Source: Stygiolobus sp037389425
Lineage (GTDB): Archaea; Thermoproteota; Thermoprotei_A; Sulfolobales; Sulfolobaceae
NCBI RefSeq assembly: GCF_037389425.1
Contig: NZ_JBBHKR010000070.1
Coordinates: forward strand, 1-16,931
Reading direction: 5' to 3'
DNA length: 16,931 bases
Numbering within the stretch: position 1 is the stretch's first letter; every line of letters begins with the position of its first letter. Positions 6,191-12,544 of this stretch are shown in pieces. The notes below the pieces were generated by a model. That model was not told where the DNA came from, searched no databases, and saw only the letters and a list, made by a program, of their open reading frames with translations. A program made the position numbers and the translations under genes.

Positions 6191-7216
6191 CTAAACATAG
6201 TTGATTTCTTTTGCGTATTCTAGGATACCTTTAGGCCAACCTAAGCCCAACTTTGTAGCCTTATTTATTTCATCTTCAGTCGATACGTTGTTTTTAATCA
6301 GCCAAACTGCCTCGTCTATCGCGTCACCTAGTATTTCAGATGGTGAGGGCTCTCTACTGGTCTTTTGTATTATAGGTCTCCCAGCCGACCAGTCGTAGAA
6401 CCCTTTCTTAACTTTAGTCCCCAAGTAACCCTTCGTGTAAAGATCATTTATTAACGGGCATTCGAAATCAAATCCCCTACTTTTAACTTCCTTACTTATA
6501 AGGTAATTAGTGTCGATACCGGTGTAGTCTAGAAGTTCAAAGATACCCATGGGAAATCCTAGAGTATACTTAGCTGCACTATCGACCTCTTGAACAGTAT
6601 ACTTACCCTCACTCACTAGTTTGCAGGCTGAAGTGAATACCCTGAAGAGTATTCTGTTAACTACGAAACCGATCACGTCTTTCCGAACCGGTATCGGTTC
6701 CTTCTTTATACTTTTTACTATTTCTATTCCTTTCTCAAATACTTCTGACGATGTATAGTTTCCCTTTATCACTTCTACTAAACCCATTAGTACTGGAGGG
6801 TTAAAGAAGTGTAGTCCCAAGAATCTCTCCCTTTTGTTTAATGCCATCGACAGTTCTGTTATAGGTAAACTGCTTGTGTTCGTAGCTATCATCGTTGAGT
6901 AATCTACGTTTTTCTCGACCTCCTTAAATATACTCACCTTAAGGTTGAAGTCCTCGGGCACTGCTTCGATTACGAGTTCAGAGCCCTTGACCTCTTCTAG
7001 ACTTCTGATTATCTGGATCCTTGTCAGAATGCTTTCGGGGGTCTCATTTATTCTCTTTTTCTCAGACAGTTTCTCTAACGACCACTTGATATTGGTTAAA
7101 CCTTTCTTTATAGCTTCCTCGTACTTGTCATAAAGGAGTACTTCGTTCTTATAGATGGCAAAAACTTCAGCTATTCCACTACCCATTACGCCCGATCCGA
7201 TGACCGCTACCTTCAC
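6191..7216 (-). CDS. 3-hydroxyacyl-CoA dehydrogenase, stand-alone form
   Basis: Oxidises (3S)-3-hydroxyacyl-CoA to 3-oxoacyl-CoA with NAD+ in the cytoplasm. The Rossmann motif is GSGVMGSGIAEVFA (residues 7-20) with acidic D30 after the second strand, favouring NAD. Catalytic residues are H136 in LGLHFFNPP and E148 in LVEVI, with N187 in the C-terminal domain (GFVVNRILF). Residues 181-280 form the first C-terminal helical domain, and 291-341 are half of a second one (EINKATKLGLGWPKGILEYAKE). In many Sulfolobales this segment continues into a fused enoyl-CoA hydratase (about 650 residues in total); here the protein stops at the joint, and separate hydratase-family genes lie nearby. GTG 7216 is chosen since the Rossmann strand starts at once. 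It follows the diiron protein stop by 2 nt, so they are co-transcribed. Confidence 0.93.
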   Translation of the reverse strand: MKVAVIGSGVMGSGIAEVFAIYKNEVLLYDKYEEAIKKGLTNIKWSLEKLSEKKRINETPESILTRIQIIRSLEEVKGSELVIEAVPEDFNLKVSIFKEVEKNVDYSTMIATNTSSLPITELSMALNKRERFLGLHFFNPPVLMGLVEVIKGNYTSSEVFEKGIEIVKSIKKEPIPVRKDVIGFVVNRILFRVFTSACKLVSEGKYTVQEVDSAAKYTLGFPMGIFELLDYTGIDTNYLISKEVKSRGFDFECPLINDLYTKGYLGTKVKKGFYDWSAGRPIIQKTSREPSPSEILGDAIDEAVWLIKNNVSTEDEINKATKLGLGWPKGILEYAKEINYV

Positions 7217-7218
7217 CT

Positions 7219-8244
7219 CTAGAACACCGGCATGATATCTCCTTCGTCAAAGTCGGGAATATCCTCTTCTCCCGTTATCCCCAGTTCGGGAATTGAGGGC
7301 ATCTTTATGTTGTAATGCTTTAATGATGCTCCTACCCTCACTATTGCTGTCTTCCAAGCGTTTTCTTTTTCCTCCAAGGTGGGTATATAGAATCCCGCAT
7401 CTCTAGCTAGGTCTTCCATTTTCAAGTGAACTTCATTAAACCACGGAGGTAATTTCCAGAAGTCCTTAGGAGGCAAATAAGTTATTAAGGAAAGGAATAC
7501 GAAACCAGCTCTAACTTGTTTAGTCACTAACTTTTTCCTTTCATCGTCCATTTTTTCGGCGTTCTGAGACATTATTAAATGGGTAAATGCGTAATGCCTA
7601 GTCTCGTCAACTGTTGTGTTCTTAAAAAGTTCTTGGAAAGCCTTTATTTTAGCTCCCTTAGACATGGTAGAGAACACTGTAGTAGCTGCAGCTTCTCCCA
7701 TCATAAATGATGTGAATAGCACGTCAAAAGTGTACTTGTGATAAGCCTCTAAGTATGCCTTCCAATACCTAGATCCGTTCCACCAAGTCCATAACACGTT
7801 TAGCACTGCCTTTCTCTCTAGTTCATCTTGAGGCTTGAAGTCGTACGGGAACCCGGGCAAAACGCTATTTATTCCTAACCCGCACATAACGTTATGTCTG
7901 TTCTCGTCATAAGTGATCGTAGTTAGGATCCCCTTTACCGGTGTAGGTAAGTGCTGTTCGAAAGACTTAACTACAGCGTAGGCGAACACGGGGGTAGCGT
8001 TATCAAAGGTAGAAAGTAAAGACCACCAATAAGCTACGGCTAACTTTTGTTTTCTATCTAGACCGCTTGCCCACTCCTTTACTTCCTGCCAGTTAATCGC
8101 CTCCTCATCCCACTGTTCTTTTTTAGCCCTTCTGTAGAGTTGCCATGCTTTATCGTTGTCAAAAGTCCACGTGGGAGGATAGACATTATTAGGAGGGAAA
8201 TCTGGAGCTTCTTCAAAATTTAAATTCAAATACTTATCTGCCAT
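7219..8244 (-). CDS. R2-type (ferritin-like) diiron oxidase/oxygenase
   Basis: A 341-residue helical protein with the six-ligand diiron pattern of ribonucleotide reductase R2 and R2-like ligand-binding oxidases: D81 (STFDNATP), E114 and H117 (DENRH), E184 (MMGEAAATT), E214 and H217 (VDETRH). Spacing fits helices B, C, E and F of that fold. The position four after the first His, where class I R2 has its radical Tyr (Tyr122 in E. coli), is C121, and no R1 gene is nearby, so a deoxyribonucleotide role is unlikely. It heads an operon with 3-hydroxyacyl-CoA dehydrogenase beside a CoA-ligase/thiolase cluster, suggesting O2-dependent oxidation of an acyl- or aryl-CoA; this is inference. No reductase partner gene is seen. 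ATG 8244 follows a TATA box at 8276-8291 with a leader of about 15 nt. Confidence 0.75.
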   Translation of the reverse strand: MADKYLNLNFEEAPDFPPNNVYPPTWTFDNDKAWQLYRRAKKEQWDEEAINWQEVKEWASGLDRKQKLAVAYWWSLLSTFDNATPVFAYAVVKSFEQHLPTPVKGILTTITYDENRHNVMCGLGINSVLPGFPYDFKPQDELERKAVLNVLWTWWNGSRYWKAYLEAYHKYTFDVLFTSFMMGEAAATTVFSTMSKGAKIKAFQELFKNTTVDETRHYAFTHLIMSQNAEKMDDERKKLVTKQVRAGFVFLSLITYLPPKDFWKLPPWFNEVHLKMEDLARDAGFYIPTLEEKENAWKTAIVRVGASLKHYNIKMPSIPELGITGEEDIPDFDEGDIMPVF

Positions 8245-8275
8245 TACACATCTACTGATCTTCTGTTACAAAACG

Positions 8276-8291
8276 ACATATATAAATTTTT
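8276..8291 (-). promoter_or_regulatory. Promoter of the diiron protein/dehydrogenase operon
   Basis: The minus strand reads AAAAAATTTATATATG at 8276-8291, a strong TATA box, giving a start near 8259 and a short leader before ATG 8244. Confidence 0.6.
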
Positions 8292-8322
8292 TATTCAAAT
8301 TAAATGTTAAGGGAAATCAATT

Positions 8323-8342
8323 ATATGAATTTTCATTCATAT
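8323..8342. promoter_or_regulatory. Perfect 8-bp inverted repeat, candidate operator
   Basis: ATATGAAT (8323-8330), spacer TTTC, ATTCATAT (8335-8342). It overlaps the last codons and stop of the AbrB-PhoU gene and lies about 35 bp upstream of the TATA box of the diiron operon, a fitting place for a regulator. On the minus strand it contains GAATGAAA, also present in the divergent promoter at 10887-10894. It could instead be a 3' hairpin of the PhoU transcript, though no T-run follows it on that strand. Confidence 0.45.
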
Positions 8343-9233
8343 TAATCTCACCGTCTTATGCACAGCATCGTCCATCATGGCTATACAATAGGAAGCCATC
8401 CTCACCAGTTCTTTACAAGGCTCCGAGAAATTACAATTATTTTCTAACTCGTTCATCTTCCACCTTAACCACTTTATATCGTCAAGCTTTTCAGTGAAAA
8501 ACATCTCTGTAGCTTTAGAAAACATCTCTGATACTGTTATCACATTTTCCTTTCTAATTCCTTTGTCGGTTAAGCTTATGAACTGCTTTAAGTGGGAGAC
8601 GAACCTGCCCATATCCCTTATGAATATCGCGTAAAGGATTATGTCTTTAGACGGTAAGTTGAAGTTATACTCGTCATCAAGCTGGACACCTACAGCAATG
8701 TTCCTTATTATTCCTCTGTAGTCTTTAATTAGACTATCACACCTGAAAATAAGGTCCTCCTTTAGTTCTGGAGTTATTGAGTCCAGTACGGATAATAAAT
8801 CGGCTAATATTTTCTTTACCTTTTCTACGTAAGACTTAACTAAGTTCATTAAGTCTGTGCTTACAGTGAAATTTACGTTGAAGGTAACACTGGTAAAACT
8901 TTCATCTACAACCTCCAAACCTGGGTGTGTTAGCTGTAACTCCTTCAATGCCTTTTTAATCTCCGGTGTCATGGTGCCCTTAGACTTCACAACGATCTTA
9001 GACACTCCCTGCATGTAGAAAACCGAGATCAGGTAAAGTGTTGTGTCCAAGTCGTCTATTTCTACATCCCTTTCGGCATTAGGTTGTTTGATCGGTTTTA
9101 CCTTAAGTCCGTCCGCCGTCTCATAAACCTTAAGTTCGCTCTTTACATCCAACCCGTTTTTCTTTACCCAATCCGTGGGAATAGAAATAATATAACTTCC
9201 GCCCTTTATTTTTTGGAGCCTTCTTATACTCAT
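8337..9233 (-). CDS. PhoU-family protein with AbrB/SpoVT-type N-terminal domain
   Basis: A 298-residue protein of the archaeal two-domain type: residues 1-48 form an AbrB/SpoVT swapped-hairpin DNA-binding domain (RRLQKIKGGSYIISIPTDWVKKNGL, then VKSELKVYETADGLKVKP), and residues about 125-298 form PhoU-like three-helix bundles with many acidic and His positions that bind metal clusters in this family. Bacterial PhoU controls phosphate uptake; the archaeal AbrB-PhoU proteins are presumed transcription regulators with mostly unknown effectors. There is no phosphate transporter here. Its place between the crotonase pair and the diiron operon suggests local control, inferred only. ATG 9233 fits leaderless transcription from the TATA region 9246-9265. 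The gap to the hydratase stop is 73 bp. Confidence 0.85.
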   Translation of the reverse strand: MSIRRLQKIKGGSYIISIPTDWVKKNGLDVKSELKVYETADGLKVKPIKQPNAERDVEIDDLDTTLYLISVFYMQGVSKIVVKSKGTMTPEIKKALKELQLTHPGLEVVDESFTSVTFNVNFTVSTDLMNLVKSYVEKVKKILADLLSVLDSITPELKEDLIFRCDSLIKDYRGIIRNIAVGVQLDDEYNFNLPSKDIILYAIFIRDMGRFVSHLKQFISLTDKGIRKENVITVSEMFSKATEMFFTEKLDDIKWLRWKMNELENNCNFSEPCKELVRMASYCIAMMDDAVHKTVRLI

Positions 9234-9278
9234 AAATTATGCTATTTATATACATTATAAATGCATTTATATGCATAT
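9234..9278 (-). promoter_or_regulatory. Promoter of the AbrB-PhoU gene with palindromic ATATGCATAT
   Basis: On the minus strand TATATAAAT (about 9246-9254) and TTATAATG (about 9255-9263) are TATA candidates for leaderless ATG 9233. Upstream lies the 10-bp palindrome ATATGCATAT (9269-9278), with a second ATGCAT at 9261-9266. AbrB-type regulators often bind AT-rich promoter DNA of their own genes, so autoregulation is possible but not shown. Confidence 0.45.
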
Positions 9279-9306
9279 ATGGGGGAGAAGTGAAGGTAAA
9301 AACTAG

Positions 9307-10068
9307 TTAACTCGTCCAGTTGGGTTTCCTCTTTTCCACGAATGCTCTCATCCCCTCTTTACCATCAACACTGGCTAGCGTTACGTAGAACTGTCTCCTC
9401 TCAAACTCAAGCCCTTGGGTTAAGGTCGTCTCTAACGCTCTGTTCACTGCTTCCTTAGCTAGCTCTTCTGCGAACCCAGACCTTGAGGCTATATCCTTAG
9501 CTAACCTCATAGCTTCGTCCAATAAAGCTTCGTCAGGGACGACTTTGACTACTAAACCTCTTCTATATGCTTCCCAAGCCGAGATCATTTTACCCGTAAG
9601 AACCATTTCCATCCCCTTGTATTTCCCTACAGTTCTTGTCAGCCTCTGAGTACCTCCAGCACCAGGTATAATACCGAGGTTGATCTCTGGTTGGCCTAGT
9701 GTTGCACTCTCGGCAGCAATTATTATGTCGCAAGCCATAGCTAACTCGAGCCCTCCACCAGCAGTAACACCGTTTAAGGCAGCAATGACGGGCTTCCTGA
9801 ATGTTCTCAACCTTTCCCACATTGGGGCGTGACCTTTCCTAGCTACTTCCTCAATTGGCATGTTTAGCATTTCACCTACATCTGCACCAGCACAAAAAGC
9901 TCTACCAATTCCGGTAACAATAACCGCCTTCACCTTATCCTTCTCAGCCTGATCGAACGCCTTAACGAAATCCTCTACCATTTCCATATTTATAGCGTTT
10001 AGTTTTTCTGGTCTGTTTAGCTTTACAATCCCGATATCTCCTACTTTCTCATATAACACTGTGTTCAT
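9307..10068 (-). CDS. Enoyl-CoA hydratase (crotonase family)
   Basis: Adds water to trans-2-enoyl-CoA to give 3-hydroxyacyl-CoA, in the cytoplasm. Numbered from the GTG at 10077, it has the oxyanion loops AGAD (63-66) and AGGG (106-109) and both catalytic glutamates of true hydratases: E111 in GGGLELAMACD and E131 in GQPEINLGIIPGAGG. About 255 residues is standard for a stand-alone hydratase. Two starts exist: GTG 10077, overlapping the upstream gene by 8 bp, and ATG 10068. GGTGA at 10075-10079 is well spaced for ATG 10068, so that start is preferred; the fold begins right after it. It is translationally linked to the PaaG-like gene upstream and should supply substrate to the dehydrogenase encoded at 6191-7216. 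Confidence 0.92.
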   Translation of the reverse strand: MNTVLYEKVGDIGIVKLNRPEKLNAINMEMVEDFVKAFDQAEKDKVKAVIVTGIGRAFCAGADVGEMLNMPIEEVARKGHAPMWERLRTFRKPVIAALNGVTAGGGLELAMACDIIIAAESATLGQPEINLGIIPGAGGTQRLTRTVGKYKGMEMVLTGKMISAWEAYRRGLVVKVVPDEALLDEAMRLAKDIASRSGFAEELAKEAVNRALETTLTQGLEFERRQFYVTLASVDGKEGMRAFVEKRKPNWTS

Positions 10069-10069
10069 C

Positions 10070-10825
10070 TCACTCACCTTTAAACTGGGGCTGTCTCTTT
10101 TCTAAAAAAGCCTTTACACCCTCGGAGAAGTCGTAGGTCTTTCCCAGAGCCCCCTGCATAGCTGCTTCATAGTCCAAGAAATCTTCCAAGTCGTAGTACA
10201 TTACTCTGTTTATTAGTCTTTTACTTGCAGAGTAACTCTTGAATTGTCCGTTTGCTATCTTTTCGGCAGTACGTAACGCCTCAGCTAGCGGGTCTTCGAC
10301 AACTTGAAATAATCCCATTTTCTCAGCTTCTTCTCCAGTGAACTCCCCGCCAAGTAAAGCGTACTTCTCAGCCTTTATTCCAGCCATTCTTAGGAGCATT
10401 AACGTCATTCCGCTGTCAGGTGCTAGGGCTATGTTATGAAAAGCAGTTACAAATCTTGTCTCCTTCGTCGTATATCTTATATCAGTAGCCAATGCGAGGC
10501 TAATTCCGGCTCCTGCTGCAACCCCTTTTACGGCGGATATGAATATTTTCGGAGAAAACCTAATCTCTTTTATGATTACATGGAATGAGTTTCTTAAATC
10601 CTCAGCTAGGTCTTGGCTCATTGACGATAGATCTGCACCAACACTGAATGCCCTCCCTGCACCGGTGATTACTGCGACTCTCTTTTCCGGGTTTCGATTA
10701 AAGTCCCTTATCGTCTTTATAAGGTTGTCTCTTAATTCTTTGTTCATTGCGTTGAGTTTCTCAGGTCTGTTCATAGTTATTAAGAGGACTTTCCCTCTAT
10801 CCTCCACGAGTATTTCAGAACCCAT
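10070..10825 (-). CDS. PaaG-like enoyl-CoA isomerase (crotonase family)
   Basis: A 251-residue crotonase-fold protein. Both hydratase glutamates are replaced: S109 stands in GAGISLALATD where hydratases have Glu, and F129 stands at the second Glu position. It has Asp in the motif ALAPDSGM (D137), the position used by PaaG-type isomerases and delta3-delta2 enoyl-CoA isomerases for proton transfer. So isomerisation (for example of a 2,3- or 3,4-enoyl-CoA, or of an epoxide/oxepin CoA ester as in the phenylacetate pathway) is more likely than hydration. ATG 10825 is preceded by AAATATAATTTAGC (10843-10857) and GGAGAG. It is the first gene of the pair with the hydratase and is divergent from the thiolase operon. 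Confidence 0.85.
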   Translation of the reverse strand: MGSEILVEDRGKVLLITMNRPEKLNAMNKELRDNLIKTIRDFNRNPEKRVAVITGAGRAFSVGADLSSMSQDLAEDLRNSFHVIIKEIRFSPKIFISAVKGVAAGAGISLALATDIRYTTKETRFVTAFHNIALAPDSGMTLMLLRMAGIKAEKYALLGGEFTGEEAEKMGLFQVVEDPLAEALRTAEKIANGQFKSYSASKRLINRVMYYDLEDFLDYEAAMQGALGKTYDFSEGVKAFLEKRQPQFKGE

Positions 10826-10985
10826 TGGTATCTCTTCTCTCCGCTAAATTATATTTCTAACTTACATTATACCGTTTTTTAATGAAGAATGAAATAGACT
10901 GATACAACTTTTTTTCATTTGCATATACTGTAGGAAAATTATTGGGATAACAAACTATTTATATAATTTAAACAACATTTAATTT
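10826..10985. promoter_or_regulatory. Divergent promoter region between crotonase and thiolase operons
   Basis: Leftward: TATA-like 10843-10857 or 10866-10875 before ATG 10825. Rightward: TATTTATATAATTTAAA (10956-10972) places the start at GTG 10986 (leaderless). Between them AATGAA is repeated at 10881-10886 and 10888-10893, and AATGAAA (10888-10894) has its inverted copy TTTCATT at 10913-10919. These are candidate sites for a shared regulator of both operons; GAATGAAA also appears in the inverted repeat at 8323-8342. Confidence 0.55.
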
Positions 10986-12149
10986 GTGAACAGAAAAGTC
11001 GGCGTTATCGGCGTTGGGATGAGTAAGTTTGGCAGAAGAAATGATGTCACTGTTAGGGAACTGGCATGGGAGGCTGTAAAAGAGGCCTTTGAAGATGCAG
11101 GTCTGACACAGCAGGACATTCAACTTACAGTAATAGGAAGTACAGCTTATAGGGGTACTGAAATATACCCAGCTCCTCCGGTGTCAGAGTATTGTGGACT
11201 TGTCGGAAAATCTCCATTGAGAGTCGAGGCAGCTTGTGCAACTGGTAGTTCAGCCATGTTTACGGCTGTAAACGCAGTTGCTTCTGGAATGGCTGACATA
11301 GTGCTAGTTATAGGAATAGATAAGATGACTGAAGTTGATACTTCAACGTCTTTAGCAATAGGAGGCAGGGGAGGGAATTATTATTGGGAATTCCAGATGT
11401 ACGGTACTACATTCCCGACGTACTATGCCTTGTATGCGACTAGGCATATGGCTCTTTTCGGGACTACTGAGGAAGATATGGCTTTAGCTGCCGTGAAGGC
11501 TCACAAGTACGCGTCTTATAATGAAAAAGCCCATTTCCGTAACAGAATAACCGTTGAGGATGTCCTGAAGTCTAGGGTTATTTCATGGCCCATAAAGCTT
11601 TTGGACTCATCTCCAATAAGCGATGGTGCAGCGGCTGCAATAATAGCCTCAGAAGAGAGAATAAGGGAATTGAAAATCGACACACCTATATGGGTAAGGG
11701 GAATGGGTTACAGTAGTGATACTTCTTATATAGCAGCTAGGGGTGAATGGGTAGGGCTTAAGGCAGCTAAAGACGCTGCTTACATGTCGTATAAGATGAG
11801 CGGTTATACTCCTCACGATATAGAATACGCCACGGTTCACGACTGTTTCACAATTGCCGAGATTATGGCATATGAAGATTTGGGATTCGTAGAAAAGGGG
11901 AAGGGAGCTGTTCTTCTAAGGGAAGGACAGACTGAGAAGGATGGTAAAGTTGCAGTTAACTTGTTCGGAGGATTGAAAGCTAAGGGTCATCCCCTGGGTG
12001 CTACCGGTGTTGCAATGGTGTATGAGGTAGTTAAGCAGTTGAGGGAAGAGGCAGGACCCGTTCAACATTCCTTTAAGAACTACGTAGCTTTAACTCATAA
12101 CGTCGGAGGTACGGGACATTACGCTTTCGTTGGAATTTACAGTAGGTGA
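10986..12149 (+). CDS. SCP2/SCPx-type thiolase (acyl-CoA acyltransferase)
   Basis: A 387-residue thiolase-fold enzyme, likely cleaving 3-oxoacyl-CoA with CoA to acetyl-CoA and a shortened acyl-CoA. The nucleophile is C84 in EAACATGSSA; HDCFTIAEI (from H285) and FGGLKAKGHPLGATG (H335) are the other active-site loops. The last loop reads HNVGGTGH (from H371) where classical thiolases have CxGxG, the SCP2-type/archaeal variant that usually partners a DUF35 protein, as here. Retention of C84 argues against the retro-aldolase (Ltp2-like) branch, which lacks this chemistry. Start GTG 10986 lies about 25 bp after the TATA box, so the transcript is leaderless. The next gene begins at or just after its stop and the ligase follows, forming a three-gene operon. 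Confidence 0.9.
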   Translation: MNRKVGVIGVGMSKFGRRNDVTVRELAWEAVKEAFEDAGLTQQDIQLTVIGSTAYRGTEIYPAPPVSEYCGLVGKSPLRVEAACATGSSAMFTAVNAVASGMADIVLVIGIDKMTEVDTSTSLAIGGRGGNYYWEFQMYGTTFPTYYALYATRHMALFGTTEEDMALAAVKAHKYASYNEKAHFRNRITVEDVLKSRVISWPIKLLDSSPISDGAAAAIIASEERIRELKIDTPIWVRGMGYSSDTSYIAARGEWVGLKAAKDAAYMSYKMSGYTPHDIEYATVHDCFTIAEIMAYEDLGFVEKGKGAVLLREGQTEKDGKVAVNLFGGLKAKGHPLGATGVAMVYEVVKQLREEAGPVQHSFKNYVALTHNVGGTGHYAFVGIYSR

Positions 12150-12154
12150 GAGTC

Positions 12155-12544
12155 ATGGACGGGATACCTCTTATTATGAAATATACCTTACCTGCCGAAG
12201 AGTTGTATAAGTCGTTCTGGGAGGGGCTTAAGAGAGGAGAGGTTTTGGGTACTAGGTGTAAAAAGTGCGGAACTTTGTATTTCCCTCCTCAAAGGGACTG
12301 TCCTAAATGTATGGTTTCAGATATGGAGTGGGTAGATGTTGGTAAATCTGGGGAACTGATGACTTACAGTGTTGTTGAACAGAAACCTCAGGGCTTTGAA
12401 AACTTTGACAGATACACGATTGGTATTGCTAAGACTGAAAAAGGGGTTTATTTGATGTGCTGGGTAATAGGGGCTCCGAAGGTGGGGGCTAAAGTAAGCC
12501 TCACTTCTGACGGGCATCGGGTTTTATGTGAGGTGAAAACATGA
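12155..12544 (+). CDS. DUF35 Zn-ribbon/OB-fold thiolase partner
   Basis: A protein of about 129 residues with an N-terminal helix, a rubredoxin-like zinc ribbon (CKKCG and CPKC, two CxxC pairs about 10 residues apart) and a C-terminal OB fold (from about residue 60: GELMTYSVVEQKP ... GAKVSLTSDGHRVLCEV). DUF35 proteins bind SCP2-type thiolases and in archaea form channelling complexes that pass acyl-CoA intermediates; in actinobacteria they pair with hydratases and aldolases in steroid side-chain loss. Two starts: GTG 12146, overlapping the thiolase stop, and ATG 12155. GGTGAG at 12145-12150 is spaced for ATG 12155, so that one is chosen. Its end overlaps the ligase start as ATGA (12541-12544). 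Confidence 0.9.
   Translation: MDGIPLIMKYTLPAEELYKSFWEGLKRGEVLGTRCKKCGTLYFPPQRDCPKCMVSDMEWVDVGKSGELMTYSVVEQKPQGFENFDRYTIGIAKTEKGVYLMCWVIGAPKVGAKVSLTSDGHRVLCEVKT

Noticed and set aside
7219..8244. Ribonucleotide reductase small subunit (NrdB)
   Set aside because: The radical Tyr position is Cys and no large subunit gene is near; the context is CoA metabolism.
10539..10847. 102-codon plus-strand ORF over the PaaG-like gene
   Set aside because: It is antisense to a crotonase with clear motifs and shows only low-complexity hydrophobic content.
10986..12149. Ltp2-like retro-aldolase
   Set aside because: The thiolase nucleophile C84 and the GHPLGATG loop are present, so thiolysis is the simpler call despite the DUF35 partner.
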